Assembly (NCBI RefSeq): GCF_051195235.1
Contig: NZ_JBNFZM010000009.1
Location: 1-64,000 of the forward strand
Reading direction: 5' to 3'
Origin: Tateyamaria sp947503385
Lineage (GTDB): Bacteria > Pseudomonadota > Alphaproteobacteria > Rhodobacterales > Rhodobacteraceae
Length of the DNA stretch: 64,000 nucleotides
The notes beneath the pieces are model-generated. The model was not told the origin of the DNA, searched no databases, and saw only the letters and a list, made by a program, of their open reading frames with translations. Shown piece by piece: positions 1-9,130 of the stretch; position 1 is the first letter of the stretch, and every line of letters begins with the position of its first letter. The position numbers were made by a program, and so were the translations under genes.

Positions 1-256
1 GCCGTAAGGGACTTGGTTTGCGGAACCCATCAGGGCCAGCGGTCAAAACCGCGCAAACAGGCCGGACACACGACTGCTTCTGACAAATGCACAAATCAGA
101 TCAAAAAAGTCTTGCTATGCAGGAGCCATCCACACATGACATTCGCTGCGGTTGCCGCCATGCCCTTACTTAAAAAACGTAGTAGTACCTGCGCGGAACA
201 GGCTCAGGACCCCGCGATTTTCGCCTGGCACCTGATGCACGGTTCCAAGACCAGCG
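1..256. other. Intergenic sequence, no gene recognised
   Basis: No reading frame here resembles a known protein, and no ribosome binding site or structured RNA was recognised. It borders the transposase remnant and may be further insertion-sequence debris. Confidence 0.4.
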
Positions 257-262
257 GTGACC

Positions 263-670
263 ATGTCTGATCTGTCCGGGCAGTCAGATGCGCAGATGGC
301 GCATTTCGAACCCTTCTTCGCCAAGGCACGTGGCGACCCTCGCGTTGATGATCGACGCGTATTCAGTGGAATAATCTTTATCAATCGCACTGGACGCTTG
401 ATTGGCCGGATCGACGGCGGTACGAACACAAAACCTTGTACCATCTGCGAATGCGAGGAAGGTCCGGTTGATCTTTTCGTTACGGCGAGAACCGCACGCG
501 CCGTACGGGTCATTTACGGGTTGTGAGACCTGACATTCGGGCGAATGCCGACAACAAGACAATAAGGGCGATCCACAACGCGACACTGCGGGACATCCGG
601 GCCGTCAGCCGAAAGCACCGCCTCGATTGGGCCCGTCCTCACCGGCGTTATGATGTTTGTGCAGCGTAAC
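263..670 (+). pseudogene. IS5-family transposase remnant
   Basis: The reading frame from 263 encodes MSDLSGQSDAQMAHFEPFF followed by a PRVDDRRVFSGIIFINR block, which matches the N-terminus typical of IS5-type transposases. It then jumps directly to a GGTNTK...LFVTA segment that in intact proteins lies some 80 residues further on, so an internal deletion is visible. The frame stops at 524-526. The stretch to about 670 still reads HRLDWARPHRRYDVC in another frame, resembling the C-terminal RLKDWRR..TRYDRC motif. No intact terminal repeats were found. It lies just past the end of the minus-strand peptide operon. The right end is approximate. Confidence 0.72.
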
Positions 671-721
671 GGGCGATGCACTGACGTGGCAGATCAGGTT
701 CTACGGACGGGCACTGTGATA

Positions 722-2053
722 CTACAAATCGGAGAACGCTTTGGCGGCTATTTTCAACGCATAATCAATGTCGTCAGAGGTATGGGCCGCCGAGAGGCTG
801 AGCCGAAAGTTTGACAAAACACCGTGGCGTACGAGATTTCTGTTGAATGCAGCCTCGACCGCGAAGCTGTCTTGGGTTTTCTCCTCGTGCCGCAAAATCG
901 GCGTGTCGGAGAAGTTGACGACGCACGCGCCCGGAAAACCATGAATGTGGATGCTGTGGCCGTGCTGCTTGGCCAGTTGCATCAATCCCTCTCGGAATTG
1001 TGCGTCTAGGTCCCTGAACCGGAGATACATGGTATTTTGCTCATCTGCGAGCGTATCAAGTGCCGCGCAAACGGCAGCCATGGCCAGCGGGTGACCATTA
1101 TACGTGCCCCCGATGACGGCGCTGTTCTCGACGAGTGGAGACATCACTTGTCTGGTTCCGCAAAACGCTGACACTGGAAAGCCATTGCCGATGGCTTTGC
1201 CCAAAACGGTAAGATCAGGCGTAACGCCAAACGATTTTTGCGCGCCACCCAGCGACATACGAAACCCGGTCAGCACCTCGTCAAAGATCAAAACGGAACC
1301 GTATTCGTCGCACACGTCACGGACAGCTTGGAGGTAACCCGGACGTGGCAGGCAACCTGAATTGTTGAGCATCACGGGTTCCATCAAGATGGCCGCAATG
1401 GAGTGCCCATGCTGGTCCATGCAGCGTCTCAGGCTTTCGACGTCATTCCACGGCAGCATCAAAACCTGCTCGAAGACCTGAGGATGCCGCCCGGCGGTAT
1501 TGACCATACTGCTGTAGACATCGCCGGGTGTCTCGGTGGCGAGGGCGTGCATTCCGTCGCGCCCCCCCGGAACCCCGCCAAGAAGTTCATCGGCACTGCC
1601 GTGGTAATGCCCGTTGAACCTGATGATGGTCGAACGCCCGGTGGCAGCCCGCGCCACGCGCAGTGCGCCCAAATTTGCCTCGGTCCCCGAACAGGTGAAG
1701 CGTACCAGTTCGGCGCAAGGCACATGTTTTACGATTCTGGCTGCGGCACGCGCCTCAAGCAGAGTTGAGCCGGGAGACGCCGCTTTTTGCATCTGGGTCG
1801 CAACAGCCTTGGTGACGCTGTCAGCGCCGTGGCCAAGCAATGCCGACCCCATGCCAAGCATCATGTCCAAATAGCTATTGCCGTCGATATCAGTGACCCA
1901 CGCGCCTTTGGCCCGATCAATGTATATCGGTTCAAAATTGCGCATTCGCCGATAGTTGGTGTTGACGCCAGCCGGGATGACGTGTCGCGCCACCTCGATT
2001 GCGCGGCGCGATTTCGGGCGGGACTTGTGTTCGGATTTGGCTTGCACGTTCAT
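722..2053 (-). CDS. Glutamate-1-semialdehyde aminomutase-like class III aminotransferase
   Basis: This 443-residue PLP enzyme belongs to class III aminotransferases, closest by eye to glutamate-1-semialdehyde 2,1-aminomutase. The phosphate-binding SGTEAN motif is near residue 122, GHYHG near 148, the cofactor-binding aspartate is in IFDEV near 258, and the Schiff-base lysine is K286 in VLGKAIGNG. Length is normal for the family. The ATG at 2053 has a good upstream AGGGGTG. It is the last gene of the eight-gene operon, 19 bases after the dehydrogenase gene. Lying next to tailoring enzymes and a small peptide gene, it is more likely a secondary-metabolism transaminase or aminomutase than the heme-pathway HemL, but this is inference. 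Confidence 0.85.
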   Translation of the reverse strand: MNVQAKSEHKSRPKSRRAIEVARHVIPAGVNTNYRRMRNFEPIYIDRAKGAWVTDIDGNSYLDMMLGMGSALLGHGADSVTKAVATQMQKAASPGSTLLEARAAARIVKHVPCAELVRFTCSGTEANLGALRVARAATGRSTIIRFNGHYHGSADELLGGVPGGRDGMHALATETPGDVYSSMVNTAGRHPQVFEQVLMLPWNDVESLRRCMDQHGHSIAAILMEPVMLNNSGCLPRPGYLQAVRDVCDEYGSVLIFDEVLTGFRMSLGGAQKSFGVTPDLTVLGKAIGNGFPVSAFCGTRQVMSPLVENSAVIGGTYNGHPLAMAAVCAALDTLADEQNTMYLRFRDLDAQFREGLMQLAKQHGHSIHIHGFPGACVVNFSDTPILRHEEKTQDSFAVEAAFNRNLVRHGVLSNFRLSLSAAHTSDDIDYALKIAAKAFSDL

Positions 2054-2072
2054 GGGTTCACCCCTTTTCGGG

Positions 2073-2822
2073 CTAGATCAGGGATCCTGATGATCCGCCA
2101 TCCAGTCGGCACATCATTCCATTGGCGATTGGTCCCAGCGCAAAGACATGTTCGATGCAGGTGCGGCAGGATTCAAAATCAATCAACTCGTCGATCACCA
2201 GATTGCGGTTCGATTTGCGCAGGAACAACTTGGTGATGTCGCTGTCACTGACCCCTTTCTCTTTTGCCAGAGTGCTTAGTTCTGACAGCTTTTTTTCATT
2301 CGCGAGGGGGCCGAGCATGAGCATTGAGATGGCGGCATTCTTGGATCGGTTTGCATCTGCCAACCCCTGATACAGGACGCGCAACGCGGCCTTGGTGGAG
2401 GCATAAAGCGCCGATCCGCGATGGGCTGCAAAGGTCGATTCCGACCCGATGAAGATCGCGGCGGCAAACTGTTCCGGTGCGCGCCTTTCAAGCAGAGCAC
2501 CGCAGAGCGCAGTGGGGATCAAGGCGTTGACGCGATAGTAGCTTTCCAGCTCAGCCACATCTGTGAACAGAATGTCCTGATTTGGATACGCGACCGCTGC
2601 GGGCACAATGCAATCCGGGCAGTGCCCAATCTCTTCGACGAGGTCCGTGACGTTGTCCACCTTGGCAAAGTCGGCGCGGATGTAACGAACGCCGTCCGGC
2701 ATGTTCGCGCTTTCGTGTGGCTTGCGCCCAATCGCGACGACGTCGAGGCCAGCTTGCGCAAACTGGGCAGTCAGGCTGGCGCCCAGTCCGTTTGTGGCCC
2801 CTGTGATCAGAACACTTTTCAC
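2073..2822 (-). CDS. Short-chain dehydrogenase/reductase (SDR)
   Basis: This 249-residue classical SDR carries an N-terminal Rossmann nucleotide-binding motif TGATNGLG (residues 7-14). The catalytic YxxxK appears as YASTK after an IGSES serine-containing strand. The usual NNAG structural motif is replaced by PAAVAYP, so it is a divergent member. The start is GTG at 2822, overlapping the methyltransferase stop as GTGA with AGAGGAC upstream, which implies translational coupling. It probably oxidises or reduces an alcohol/carbonyl on the operon's product, perhaps supplying a carbonyl to the adjacent aminotransferase. The substrate is unknown. Confidence 0.85.
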   Translation of the reverse strand: MKSVLITGATNGLGASLTAQFAQAGLDVVAIGRKPHESANMPDGVRYIRADFAKVDNVTDLVEEIGHCPDCIVPAAVAYPNQDILFTDVAELESYYRVNALIPTALCGALLERRAPEQFAAAIFIGSESTFAAHRGSALYASTKAALRVLYQGLADANRSKNAAISMLMLGPLANEKKLSELSTLAKEKGVSDSDITKLFLRKSNRNLVIDELIDFESCRTCIEHVFALGPIANGMMCRLDGGSSGSLI

Positions 2823-3484
2823 GACGGGTCCTCTGGAGCGTTTTTGCGGCTGACCAGAAAGCCGTTTGTCGTGCCAAGAAAGGCGGAGAACAATTTGGGA
2901 CTGCGTCCAACGACGCGGTTATAGGTTTCTATCCCGCGCAGCTCGACGTCATTGTCGTCGAGGCCTTCGGCTGCAGCGAAATCGGCTTGGGCAAATGCGT
3001 CATCGGCGATCAGCAAGCCACCCGGTTTTAACGCACGGAACGCATGTTTGAGGTAATTGGGGTAGTCGTGTTTCGCGCCGTCCACGAACACCATGTCCAC
3101 AGATTCCGCAGGCAAATTGCGCAAGTATTCTATGGCATCGGAGTTTTCGATGGACACCCGATCCCCCAAGCCCGCAGCGTCGACATTCTGCTGTGCCAAC
3201 GCCGCCGCCGCCGCGTCAATTTCCAGCGCAATGAGCATCGCGCCGGGCGCAAGTGCGCGTGCGATATGGATGGTCGAATAGCCGAACAGCGCACCGATCT
3301 CGATGACCTTCCGGGGGGCGTGAATGGCGGTGAGCAATTGCAGCACGCGGCCTGCGTTGTCATCCACCTGAATGGCCGGCATCCGTTTATCGAGGAGCGA
3401 ATGGCGCAGCACCTTGTCCAGCACCTCATCGCGTGGAGGCAGAACCGAACGGATGTAGGCCGTTGGGATTGTGGCCGCACTCAT
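2819..3484 (-). CDS. Class I SAM-dependent O-methyltransferase
   Basis: This 221-residue protein resembles the caffeoyl-CoA/catechol O-methyltransferase family (Methyltransf_3). It has the SAM-binding motif VIEIGALFGYST near residue 60 and a metal-binding region VFVDGAKHDYPNYL near residue 131. These enzymes usually methylate a hydroxyl with help from a divalent cation. The ATG overlaps the preceding peptidase stop as ATGA, and the 3' end overlaps the dehydrogenase. In this operon it is likely a tailoring enzyme for a peptide or peptide-derived small molecule. The target group cannot be deduced. Confidence 0.85.
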   Translation of the reverse strand: MSAATIPTAYIRSVLPPRDEVLDKVLRHSLLDKRMPAIQVDDNAGRVLQLLTAIHAPRKVIEIGALFGYSTIHIARALAPGAMLIALEIDAAAAALAQQNVDAAGLGDRVSIENSDAIEYLRNLPAESVDMVFVDGAKHDYPNYLKHAFRALKPGGLLIADDAFAQADFAAAEGLDDNDVELRGIETYNRVVGRSPKLFSAFLGTTNGFLVSRKNAPEDPS

Positions 3485-5280
3485 ACCGCCACCAGATCAG
3501 GCGTCTGGGCAGGTTTGCCCGGACGTTCGGCGTAAAAGGCGTAGAGGCTTTCTATGTCGGGGATGTGCGATGGAAGCGCAAAGTCGAAACACGATGCCAG
3601 CTGGTCAGCGAGATGGGGCATACCTGCGATCCTATTGAGGTCATGGGGCATGAAGTGTTCGAACACTTCACAACTGTGCGCGGCGCCCCAAAGATAGGTG
3701 AAATTGCCACCCGGATTGGCGATGTACATCGGCCAGGTAAAGTATCCGACCAACTCGCTCAGCCTCACGTGCTGGCCAACGCCGAAGGCCCGGTCCAGAG
3801 CGTCGAAATGCTGGGACAGGGTCACCCCCGGGTATCGATGCAGCGCGAAATCCATCACGGAAATCACGGCCCTTTCCACGAATGTGCGCCGGTATTCGGT
3901 GATCTTGACCACCTGGCTTTGCTGAAGGCCGGCAAGGGCCGCGTTGGACAATCCGAGGCTTTGGCCAAAGGCCGGGTGATACACCCACTTCTCCGCCCAC
4001 ATGCTCAGAAATTCCAACCGTTCGATCGGCAGATACTCCAGCCCTGACTTGCTGGGAATCCGCTCGCGCAGCAACAGGTGGTTCATCGCATGGCCAAACT
4101 CGTGATAGAGGCTGTGAACGTTCTGGAAATTGATCTGCGAGGGGCGGTCCTTGGTGGGGACAAAGCGGCAGGCGACATAGGCTTCTGGCAATTGCTCTAT
4201 ATGCCCCCACTGCCCCCTGTTGCGCACCAGCAAGGTATGATTTGCCCCAAGGTCCTTCCCGTGCATGACCCAGAGGTCAAAGTTGATCCGACCAACCTGT
4301 TGGTCACAGTCAAACACATCCACTTTCAAAACCTGATCGGTGGAGTCCGGTGACAGATGATAGTCGACCCCGAAGACGGCTTTGCCCACTTTGAAGATGA
4401 ATTCGACGCACGCGCTTAGGTCAAACAAAGGCGTGGCATCCCCGACAAATTTGCGACGCATGTAATAGCCAAAACTGTTCATCGGATCATCACACGGGCC
4501 CACGACCCGCTGAATGTCGGCAACGACGTCGCCATGGGCCTCGACTGCCTTGGCCAGCGTCCTGTGCAGAAACGCCTCGATATCGTCTTCGTGGACACGG
4601 CAACGGTTCAGTGTTTCGGCCAAGGGTGACCGATCACCGCGCAGCGCGGCGACTTTGTGGCGCACGTTGATCATCGCATCGACATGCGGCGCAATGCGCT
4701 CGCCGCGTTGATCCGTCAGCCGGTTCCAGAGTTTGCCCAGCTTGTCGCGGCGTGTGCTGTCCTCCATCCGGCTGATCAGACGGTAATAGATCACCGAAGG
4801 ACGATGCGAGATGTCGCCCTTGCAGATTTTCTCCAACAGCTCTTTCTGATCCCGGCCAAGCGCCGCCACCTCGTCCTTTGCAGCCTGCTTGTGAGCCTCA
4901 ATCTCTTCTTCCGCCCAGTCATAGGTTTCGCGATGCTTGGCTTCGATCTGCTCAATGAAGTCTTCTCGGGCCAATTCCACTTCCGGGTCGTCGAACGCGA
5001 CCGCCTGCATCCGGTCGAGAAGTTGCTGATCAAGCGCGTCGTTTTTGAAAAAATCTGTGCGGTGGGGCAGCAGTTCCTGATAGTCGATCAGCGTGTCATT
5101 GGCCTCGAGATAGAGAAAGATGTAGCTCACATTGTTGAAGATCGCCGTGATCTCGACGAGGTCCTGTTCGGCCATGGGCTGACCCAACAGCGCATCCAGA
5201 CGCTTGCGCATGGTCACAAGAGAGGTGCGCATGGATGACAAGCTGTCTCTTGCGGGGGGGGCAAGCGGATCAATCTGCAT
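3481..5280 (-). CDS. M3-family zinc metallopeptidase (oligopeptidase F/thimet type)
   Basis: This 599-residue protein matches the length and layout of M3 oligoendopeptidases, mostly helical with a buried catalytic site. The zinc motif HEFGH is at residues 393-397, and the third ligand is probably the glutamate in RLEFLS near 423. There is no signal peptide, so it acts in the cytoplasm. M3 enzymes only cut short peptides, which fits a role in trimming the 54-residue product of the operon's first gene. I chose the ATG at 5280, preceded by AGAGGT and overlapping the beta-propeller gene by 11 bases. The open frame extends to 5364 but that extension lies inside the upstream gene. Confidence 0.88.
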   Translation of the reverse strand: MQIDPLAPPARDSLSSMRTSLVTMRKRLDALLGQPMAEQDLVEITAIFNNVSYIFLYLEANDTLIDYQELLPHRTDFFKNDALDQQLLDRMQAVAFDDPEVELAREDFIEQIEAKHRETYDWAEEEIEAHKQAAKDEVAALGRDQKELLEKICKGDISHRPSVIYYRLISRMEDSTRRDKLGKLWNRLTDQRGERIAPHVDAMINVRHKVAALRGDRSPLAETLNRCRVHEDDIEAFLHRTLAKAVEAHGDVVADIQRVVGPCDDPMNSFGYYMRRKFVGDATPLFDLSACVEFIFKVGKAVFGVDYHLSPDSTDQVLKVDVFDCDQQVGRINFDLWVMHGKDLGANHTLLVRNRGQWGHIEQLPEAYVACRFVPTKDRPSQINFQNVHSLYHEFGHAMNHLLLRERIPSKSGLEYLPIERLEFLSMWAEKWVYHPAFGQSLGLSNAALAGLQQSQVVKITEYRRTFVERAVISVMDFALHRYPGVTLSQHFDALDRAFGVGQHVRLSELVGYFTWPMYIANPGGNFTYLWGAAHSCEVFEHFMPHDLNRIAGMPHLADQLASCFDFALPSHIPDIESLYAFYAERPGKPAQTPDLVAV

Positions 5281-6466
5281 GGGGACCTCTGATTTTGTCG
5301 GGGAAAGAGAATTGATACAGGTTCCCATCATAGGACCCGCAAAACATGTGACGCGCGCCGCCAACGACGGGGGTTATGTTCATCGGGGGGGCGTGGTCCG
5401 CGAGCCCGAGAACTTGGGAGGATTCCCACAAAAACGCGCCGGTTTGGGCACATAGGCAAATCGCGTTACCCGACTGCGCCGTTGCCACGAAATCGCCCGA
5501 TGGCGTGGTCGTGAAGGATGAATAATCGCGCGGCGCGCCAAACTCCGAGGTCCAGGCGACCTCGTGGCTTTTGGCGGATAATGCAATCACACGCCCATTG
5601 CTGCGCCCAAAGGCGATAATGCCTTGAGACAGCGCCGGACTTGCCGTGACCTTGCCGCCAAGATCGCGCTGGTCGAGCACGTCGCCCGTGTGCAGCGACA
5701 CCGCCGTTACCCGACCGGAGACATCGGTGACAAAGACCTTGGCCAGACTTTCCAGCAGAACCGGCGATGCCTTGATATCTGCGGGCAGTTCCGTGACCCA
5801 ACAGCGCGCGCCGTCGCGATCCAGTGCGACAACACTGTGACCGGAGCAATGGATTGCCATACCGCCGTCTGTGATTACCGGGCTGGCATAGGGGTTTCGA
5901 AAGGCTGCAAGAGCGCCGAATGCCTTTCCCCAGGGTGGCGGAAGGTCTGATTGGTAAAGGCGTTCCCCGGTCGCAAGCGAAAACCCGATGGCCTGATGAT
6001 GAAACCCGGCAATGGCAAGCACGTCGGCTCCGGGTGATAGGGCCGGGGTCGCAAAAACAGGCACACCCACGTCAGCCTGCCAGCGAATGTCGCCTTTGTA
6101 CCCGAAAACGACAGCCTCGCCCTTTGTGGTAACGACAATCACAGCCTCCCGGTCATCATCCACAACCAACGAAGCATAAACACCTGCGTTCAAACGGTGT
6201 TCCCAATATGCTTTGGACAGCATCGGATCGAAGAAGCGCACGTAGCCGTCATCGCTCGCCACGATGACGCCCGCACGGCGGATGATGGTTGGGGTTGCAC
6301 TGATGGGCGCTGCGATATCGCGTTGTAGCTTGGCATTGTAAAATCGCATCCTGCGGTGCCCGCACAGCACCGGCTCGTGACACCAGTCGATCTGATTGCC
6401 AGACCCCTTGACCATGGCCTGTAGCTTTTGCGCGCGATGGCGAAAATCAGCGCCTTCGTCAAACAC
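5270..6466 (-). CDS. PQQ-type beta-propeller repeat protein, cytosolic
   Basis: About 398 residues made of repeated blade units of the kind G-x-V-x-A/G-x-D...G...W. Examples are GYVRFFDPMLSKAYWEHRL, GEAVVFGYKGDIRW, GRVTAVSLHTGDVL, GRVIALSAKSHEVAW and a final YDGNLYQF. Unlike BamB or quinoprotein dehydrogenases it has no signal peptide. The best start is GTG at 6466, eight bases inside the transporter gene, with GGGAGAG upstream. An in-frame ATG at 6415 is the alternative. It may be a binding or scaffold subunit for the operon's enzymes. A function is not established. Confidence 0.75.
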   Translation of the reverse strand: MFDEGADFRHRAQKLQAMVKGSGNQIDWCHEPVLCGHRRMRFYNAKLQRDIAAPISATPTIIRRAGVIVASDDGYVRFFDPMLSKAYWEHRLNAGVYASLVVDDDREAVIVVTTKGEAVVFGYKGDIRWQADVGVPVFATPALSPGADVLAIAGFHHQAIGFSLATGERLYQSDLPPPWGKAFGALAAFRNPYASPVITDGGMAIHCSGHSVVALDRDGARCWVTELPADIKASPVLLESLAKVFVTDVSGRVTAVSLHTGDVLDQRDLGGKVTASPALSQGIIAFGRSNGRVIALSAKSHEVAWTSEFGAPRDYSSFTTTPSGDFVATAQSGNAICLCAQTGAFLWESSQVLGLADHAPPMNITPVVGGARHMFCGSYDGNLYQFSFPDKIRGPHAD

Positions 6467-7817
6467 TGCGCAACTCTCCCATATTTGGGCCCGGCTGCTT
6501 TGCTGCGGCGACGAACACGATGGCGATGATGGCAGCCCCAAGCCAGCGGGATGCAAGAATCCAAAACGGATCGGCAAATTGCGCCGTCACCCACCACGCC
6601 AGTGGAATCGTCAAAAGGAAAGTGGTCCCGGTCGATGCCACAAACAGAACGCTGCTTTTTTCCTTTGCCACCAGAATTTGCGCGTAAAGCTGTTCGTAAA
6701 AATACGCGGGCAGGGGGATGAGGTAGGCAACCAAAAGCCAAATGACGAGGCTGTGGTCGATCTCTGCCCCGAGCATGGTATCGAGCCAGGGCAGAACGGC
6801 TGCGGTGGCCACAAGAGAGGCCACCGTCGCAACCGCCGAATACTTGGTGAGGCGCGGAATGATCGACGTCGCCTCCTGCGCGCTGCGCCCGTAGGCATAG
6901 GAATAGAGGACAAAGCTGGATGCAAAACACGCCTGCGGAATGCGGCAGAAGATCATGTAGATGCGCGTCGCCACGGCCGCAGCGGCCACTGCCCCCACAC
7001 TGATTGTCCCAATAAGCATGAGTGGAACAATTGCGGACAGGTAGTCATTCAGGCGCCGCACCCCGATCCCCGGCCCCTTGGAGAGGATCGGTATCACCTC
7101 CGACCAGAGCCAGCCACGTTCTGTGTCTTGCCGCCACACGACACGCTTGCGCAGGCGGCTCAGGCACAGGGCCACCGCCGTTGTCGCCATGACGATCTCG
7201 GCTGAGAAGGTTGCCCACGCGACTGCACCGCTGGGCGATGGGAACAAAGCCAGCATTCCGGGCACGTATAGATAGAGCGCGTTGAAGACGACGTTGCTGC
7301 CCATGCCAACGGCAAGAACGATCAGGATCAGCTTTTTGTGCCCTGCAATCCGCAAGGTCTGGTTCGCCGCGCAATAGACCAAGAAGAACCCGACCCCAAA
7401 GAGGCGCGCGACCGAGTAATCCGCCATTGGCGCGACCAGCTCTTCGACCTGACCAGCCAGTTGATAGAACGGCGCGACGAGATCATGCATCAATGTCAGC
7501 GCGGCGCTCAGGCCGATTGCAACGCACAGGATGGCCACGACGAGGGGGAGGAACCGTTGCCCTAGTGACCCGGCACCTTCTGCCTTGGCAAGACGTGCGG
7601 CAAAGCTGTCGGAGAACCCCAAGACACCGGCAAACAGAGTTGTGACGAACAGGTCGGCCTGCCCCACTGCCGCGATCTGCGTGGCCCCGAACGGTCCGAC
7701 CATGATCAGGTCAATGGCACCATAGCCGACAATGATAAGACCGGCCCAGAAATCGACGAGCGCATATCCGACAAAGTTCTTGCGAGTGGCGCTCGTATGT
7801 TCAGGCGCAGCCTTCAT
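6459..7817 (-). CDS. MATE-family multidrug/natural-product exporter
   Basis: This 452-residue integral membrane protein has about twelve hydrophobic helices and the two-lobed layout of MATE transporters (NorM/DinF type). These proteins expel cationic or amphipathic small molecules using Na+ or H+ gradients. The ATG at 7817 shares its A with the stop codon of the upstream TPR-like gene, so the genes are coupled. Within an operon that starts with a small peptide and contains tailoring enzymes, the natural reading is export of, and self-protection from, the mature product. Confidence 0.87.
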   Translation of the reverse strand: MKAAPEHTSATRKNFVGYALVDFWAGLIIVGYGAIDLIMVGPFGATQIAAVGQADLFVTTLFAGVLGFSDSFAARLAKAEGAGSLGQRFLPLVVAILCVAIGLSAALTLMHDLVAPFYQLAGQVEELVAPMADYSVARLFGVGFFLVYCAANQTLRIAGHKKLILIVLAVGMGSNVVFNALYLYVPGMLALFPSPSGAVAWATFSAEIVMATTAVALCLSRLRKRVVWRQDTERGWLWSEVIPILSKGPGIGVRRLNDYLSAIVPLMLIGTISVGAVAAAAVATRIYMIFCRIPQACFASSFVLYSYAYGRSAQEATSIIPRLTKYSAVATVASLVATAAVLPWLDTMLGAEIDHSLVIWLLVAYLIPLPAYFYEQLYAQILVAKEKSSVLFVASTGTTFLLTIPLAWWVTAQFADPFWILASRWLGAAIIAIVFVAAAKQPGPNMGELRSV

Positions 7818-9058
7818 CAGGCGACATTGTCCAGATAGGCGCGTTGTTCGTTGGACAGACTGCCGAGCCCTTCAAGCGCCGTGATGAAGCTGCGCGCCGA
7901 AGTGCCAGACGTCTTTTTCGCCAGTCGCGCCCCGGCAACGATCACCGAACTGTTGGCCGGTTCAAAGTCATGCAGGAAGTTGTAAATTTCCATCGCGCGA
8001 TCCTCGTTCGCTGCGCGTTCCCACATTTGACCCGCGGCAAACAGATGATGCGCAAAGTAAGGTGGCCCGAGCCGTGCAGCCGTTTCAAAGGACGTCGCGG
8101 CCGCTTCGAAATTTGCGAAGGCCGCATGGCATTCTGCGACTTCGCCGTGGCTGGCCGACCAGATCGGGTCAAGCTCCAGCAGGGCGGTGGCAACATCCCG
8201 AGCAGCGTCATAATCTCGCGTTACATACATGTGTTCTTTCAAAGTGGACTCGAAATAGGTCTTTTTCAGGTTCAGCTCGTAGTAGGTGGGACGAAGATCG
8301 ATGGCCTCTTGCGCGTGGGCGTAAGCCGCCAGCATGTAATCCCGGGTGCCGGAGCGGTCGCCTCTGGCGGCGGGTACCATTGCAATGCCTCGATACCAGC
8401 TTGAGAGCGCGCCCGCATCTACCTTGTCCGGATCGCGCGACAGCTTCTGCCCAAGCGCCTCAAACCAGCGATAACCCGCGTCGCTCAGGAATTGCACTTT
8501 CATGTGCCACACCACGGCCGAGGATGCCGCGCTTAGCGCACGGTGCGGGGGGATTTGATCCGTCATGAGGCACTGTTGCATGGTGTCATAGCACCGCGCC
8601 ATCATAGGCCGGTCGTCCAGGCGATTGGCGATAATGAACTCCAGCATCGCCAATTCAAATGCATCGCGCACAGACATCTGGTCATTTGGAATGCGATTCA
8701 GTAGTTTTTGGGCCAATTCAAAACGTGACAGGCTGACGAGAGCCGATGCCGTATTGGTGATATCGGGAATAGCTGCGCTTGCACTGTTTTCCACAAGCGT
8801 ACGTAGTTCCAAAAACAATTTGGACGAATCTGGGAGAGTTTTTTCCATAGTATTGCGGCGCATATTTGAGAGTTGCGCAACCTCAGCCAAAACGTAAGGT
8901 TCAAACACCTGACCCAGGCAATACCCGTATTGGCCAATTGGGCGGCTATAAAATTGCTCAAGACAAGTTTTGGAAAACAGGTCTTGTTGAGTTTCTGAAA
9001 AATCGGAGACTGTTCCATCTATCATCAAGGAATGAAAGCAATTTTTGACCGGTAGCAT
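7817..9058 (-). CDS. TPR-like protein of unknown function
   Basis: This 413-residue protein is not one I recognise as a named family. Its C-terminal two thirds contains helix-turn-helix repeats of tetratricopeptide character, for example the AAYAHAQEAIDLRP, AARDVATALLELDPIW, ATSFETAARLGPPY and AMEIYNFLHDFEPAN units. The N-terminal 90 residues are distinct and contain four cysteines. The ATG at 9058 follows TTAGGAG. It is the first gene after the small peptide and the intergenic hairpin, a place often taken by a precursor-binding or scaffolding protein in peptide pathways. That role is inferred only. The region looks less GC-rich than flanking genes. Confidence 0.65.
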   Translation of the reverse strand: MLPVKNCFHSLMIDGTVSDFSETQQDLFSKTCLEQFYSRPIGQYGYCLGQVFEPYVLAEVAQLSNMRRNTMEKTLPDSSKLFLELRTLVENSASAAIPDITNTASALVSLSRFELAQKLLNRIPNDQMSVRDAFELAMLEFIIANRLDDRPMMARCYDTMQQCLMTDQIPPHRALSAASSAVVWHMKVQFLSDAGYRWFEALGQKLSRDPDKVDAGALSSWYRGIAMVPAARGDRSGTRDYMLAAYAHAQEAIDLRPTYYELNLKKTYFESTLKEHMYVTRDYDAARDVATALLELDPIWSASHGEVAECHAAFANFEAAATSFETAARLGPPYFAHHLFAAGQMWERAANEDRAMEIYNFLHDFEPANSSVIVAGARLAKKTSGTSARSFITALEGLGSLSNEQRAYLDNVA

Positions 9059-9094
9059 TCTCGCTTACTCCTAATGTTCTTTGAAACTCTGAGG

Positions 9095-9121
9095 TGCGGA
9101 TAGCGCAGAACGCTACCCGCA
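9095..9121 (-). promoter_or_regulatory. Intercistronic stem-loop after the peptide gene
   Basis: An eleven-base-pair stem (one G-U pair) with a five-base loop lies nine bases after the peptide stop codon, read on the minus strand as TGCGGGTAGCG, loop, CGCTATCCGCA. No U-tract follows, so it is not a strong terminator. It is suited to partial attenuation or to protecting the 3' end of a short peptide mRNA. Either would give more peptide than enzyme. Confidence 0.6.
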
Positions 9122-9130
9122 GGTATTTGC

